In this document: positions 62,284 to 64,000 of the stretch, piece after piece
Numbering within the stretch: the stretch's first letter is position 1
Layout of the letters: each line of letters opens with the position of its first letter
DNA from: Halobaculum magnesiiphilum
GTDB taxonomy: Archaea > Halobacteriota > Halobacteria > Halobacteriales > Haloferacaceae
Direction of reading: 5' to 3'
DNA length: 64,000 nt
Assembly: GCF_019823105.1 (NCBI RefSeq)
Contig: NZ_CP081960.1
Location: 248,001-312,000 of the forward strand
Made by a program: the position numbers and the translations under genes
Notes under the pieces: generated by a model
What the model was told of the DNA's origin: nothing
What the model saw: the letters and a program-made list of their open reading frames with translations, nothing else
The model's database searches: none

Positions 62284-64000
62284 CAGGCGCTCACCCCCGT
62301 CTCGTCGGCGGCGACGTCGGCGTCGAGCTCACGCAGCGTCGTGCGAATGAGGTCGTCGGAGGCCGGTACGGAGAGGAACTTCCGCCGCATTTCGTCGTAT
62401 GTCATCGTTTCGCCGTCACTCAGGTTGTGGGTCGTTATGGTGTCCAGCCGCGACCGGAACTGGTCGTGGTCGTACACGAGGACGCGCCCGTCGTCGAGCG
62501 TCGCCTCGTGGCCCTCCTCCTCGGCCCACAGGACGAGGAGACAGGGGACGTACTCGGCCGCGACGGGGATGTCCGAGTCGGGCGTGAGGTACTCGTCGGC
62601 GGCGAATCCCTCCTCCAACTTGGGCGCCACCGTCGGGAGTTGGCTCCGCACATCATCGGTGTCGTCACCGCAGACGCGCTCGCGGAGCCCGATCTCCTCG
62701 AGCACGAGTTCGACGGACTCGTCGTCGGAGACCTGCAACGTCGCCTCCGCGTCGGCGAAGCTCTCGGTCGGCGTGGTCGCGGTGACCGTGTACTCACCGT
62801 AGGGCACCTCGTCGAACGTCGCCTCCGTGGCGACGAACGTGCTCGCCGTCTCGCGCTCGGAGACGCCGTCACCGGAGAGTTCGATCGTCAGATCGTGCTC
62901 CTCCCCGGTCGAGGTCGCCAACTGCGCGGTGGCGGTCACGGCGTACGACTCGCCGCCGCCCTCGGCGGTGATCGCCGGCACCGACTGGTCGAACTCGACG
63001 CCGTCGTTCGCCTCGGCGTACAACTCGAGGAACGGCGTCGCGTCACGGACCGGCAGGTCGTCGCCGGTTACGCGCCCCTCCGTCCGAACACCGTCGGCGA
63101 TCCGCTCTTCGACCATGCCGTAGGAGTCGGCCACGGAGGCCTTCGACTCGGCCGAGTCGACCGCCTCCGTCAGGTCGGCTGCGGCCGCGAGCCACTCCTC
63201 GCGGAACGCGTCTAGGTCATCGGACTCGCGGAGCCGCGCCTCGTAGTCGGTCGCCACCGCCGGCGGCGCCGTGTAGAAGCCGACCGGCACGTCCGCGTCC
63301 CTGATCACCTCGACGTTCGTCTCCAGTTCCGTCTCGAGGGTCGCCACGACGCTCGTCGCCGCCCGGCGAACGTTCTCGCCGACGGCGTCCAACTCGTCGC
63401 TCGCGAGCGCCGAGTCGATACCTGAGAGCGTCTCGCGCGCCTCATCGAACGTCCGCAGGTCCTCGTCGGCCGCGTAGCGGTCGACGTCGACGGAGTCGAT
63501 CGTCGAGAGGAGCTTGTCGATGCTGTCGCGGTCGGCGGTGAACGCCGCGCTCACCTCCGACTCGGCGTCGCCCTGGGCGTCGTCGATGGCGGCGCTGGCG
63601 GCGTCCCAGTCGGCGTCGTCGATAGCTGCGCGCGCAGTTTCGAGATGGGACTCGATCCGCGCGGCGTCGCCGTCGTACTCGTCGACGGTCGATTCGATGC
63701 GGTCGACCGCGTCCTCGAACACGTCGGCCGCCTCCTCGCGCGCCTTCGAGAGGACGCGCTCGGTCTCCTCGGGGGCACCGCCGTCGGGGACGTCGTTCGG
63801 TACCGTCGAGACCGGCACGCCGTCGCCGTCGAGCACGGACTCGTTGACCGAGCGCGCGCCCTGCCGGGCGTGTTCGATCTGCGAGCGGCCGAACTCCGCG
63901 AACGACTCGTCGCGATCGTCGGCGAAGGTGCTCACGTCGGCCTGCAGCTTGTCGAACTCCTGCACGCGGCCGGGCGAATCGACCGAGATCGTCGCCGCGG
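62283..64000 (-). CDS. Coiled-coil protein, first visible gene of the FtsZ-like operon, truncated at the edge
   Basis: The frame is open to base 64000, so the start is outside the window; GTG 63965 is an internal candidate but the reading continues upstream (AATISVDSPGR). The visible ~570 residues are mainly helical with heptad repeats (about 1-330 of the visible part). A beta-sandwich segment follows (YAVTATAQLATSTGEEHDLTIELSGDG, and VPYGEYTVTATTPTESFADAEATLQV, PEGA-like). The C-terminal region (GRVLVYDHDQFRSRLDTIT, then MTYDEMRRKFLSVPASDDLIRTTLREL) looks like a winged-helix-like end. No known family recognised. Its stop overlaps the start of the FtsZ-like gene, so it is a stoichiometric partner. 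Confidence 0.75.
   Translation of the reverse strand, partial: AATISVDSPGRVQEFDKLQADVSTFADDRDESFAEFGRSQIEHARQGARSVNESVLDGDGVPVSTVPNDVPDGGAPEETERVLSKAREEAADVFEDAVDRIESTVDEYDGDAARIESHLETARAAIDDADWDAASAAIDDAQGDAESEVSAAFTADRDSIDKLLSTIDSVDVDRYAADEDLRTFDEARETLSGIDSALASDELDAVGENVRRAATSVVATLETELETNVEVIRDADVPVGFYTAPPAVATDYEARLRESDDLDAFREEWLAAAADLTEAVDSAESKASVADSYGMVEERIADGVRTEGRVTGDDLPVRDATPFLELYAEANDGVEFDQSVPAITAEGGGESYAVTATAQLATSTGEEHDLTIELSGDGVSERETASTFVATEATFDEVPYGEYTVTATTPTESFADAEATLQVSDDESVELVLEEIGLRERVCGDDTDDVRSQLPTVAPKLEEGFAADEYLTPDSDIPVAAEYVPCLLVLWAEEEGHEATLDDGRVLVYDHDQFRSRLDTITTHNLSDGETMTYDEMRRKFLSVPASDDLIRTTLRELDADVAADETGVSA

Overview
The window is chromosomal DNA from a halophilic archaeon (class Halobacteria). 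The evidence is high GC, strongly acidic predicted proteins, short leaders with archaeal TATA boxes, and families that are haloarchaeal hallmarks: bacterio-opsin-activator-like regulators, HalOD1 output domains, DUF2270, TrmB-type regulators, Tat lipoproteins, TAXI-type TRAP transport and an XDH-like oxidoreductase. The genus cannot be fixed from the sequence alone. No rRNA, tRNA or CRISPR array was recognised.

Left part (1-9.6 kb). A minus-strand signalling cluster holds a REC-PAS-GAF-GAF sensor kinase cut by the window edge, a decayed kinase, a HalOD1 protein and a bat-like regulator. Between the first two lies an IS200/IS605-type scar that looks like an orphan tnpB right end or omega-RNA. 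A membrane protein, a MoaD/SAMP-like ubiquitin-fold protein, a formamidase-family enzyme with a zinc-ribbon insert, a DUF2270 protein and a small HTH regulator follow.

Middle part (9.7-46 kb). This is mostly housekeeping and accessory metabolism: a thiol-disulfide reductase, KatG, acyl-CoA dehydrogenase, stress proteins, glycerate kinase, a CoA-disulfide-reductase-like enzyme, a MetE-like methyltransferase, paired TrmB regulators (one frameshifted), a candidate toxin-antitoxin pair, a second formamidase-family gene with a sugar-phosphate isomerase-like gene, an EamA transporter, an XDH-like dehydrogenase, a decayed HicAB region beside an AT-rich gene, CBS, SDR, TAXI-TRAP transport, MFS, malic enzyme-PTA and a tandem NAD synthetase whose second half has lost its ATP-binding motif.

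Right part (46.6-64 kb). Two convergent operons form what looks like one large, poorly described system. The plus-strand operon encodes a tandem winged-helix-like protein, a coiled-coil protein, a helical protein, a Cdc48/Vps4-like AAA ATPase and a 1004-residue cytosolic beta-rich protein that probably starts with a beta-propeller. The minus-strand operon encodes a coiled-coil protein (truncated at the edge), a divergent tubulin/FtsZ-family GTPase and three exported or membrane-anchored proteins with beta-sandwich or helical ectodomains. A cytoskeletal GTPase, a remodelling ATPase and membrane-spanning scaffolds together suggest an envelope- or membrane-remodelling machine related to the FtsZ-like-1 systems predicted from comparative genomics. 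This is the most interesting part of the window.
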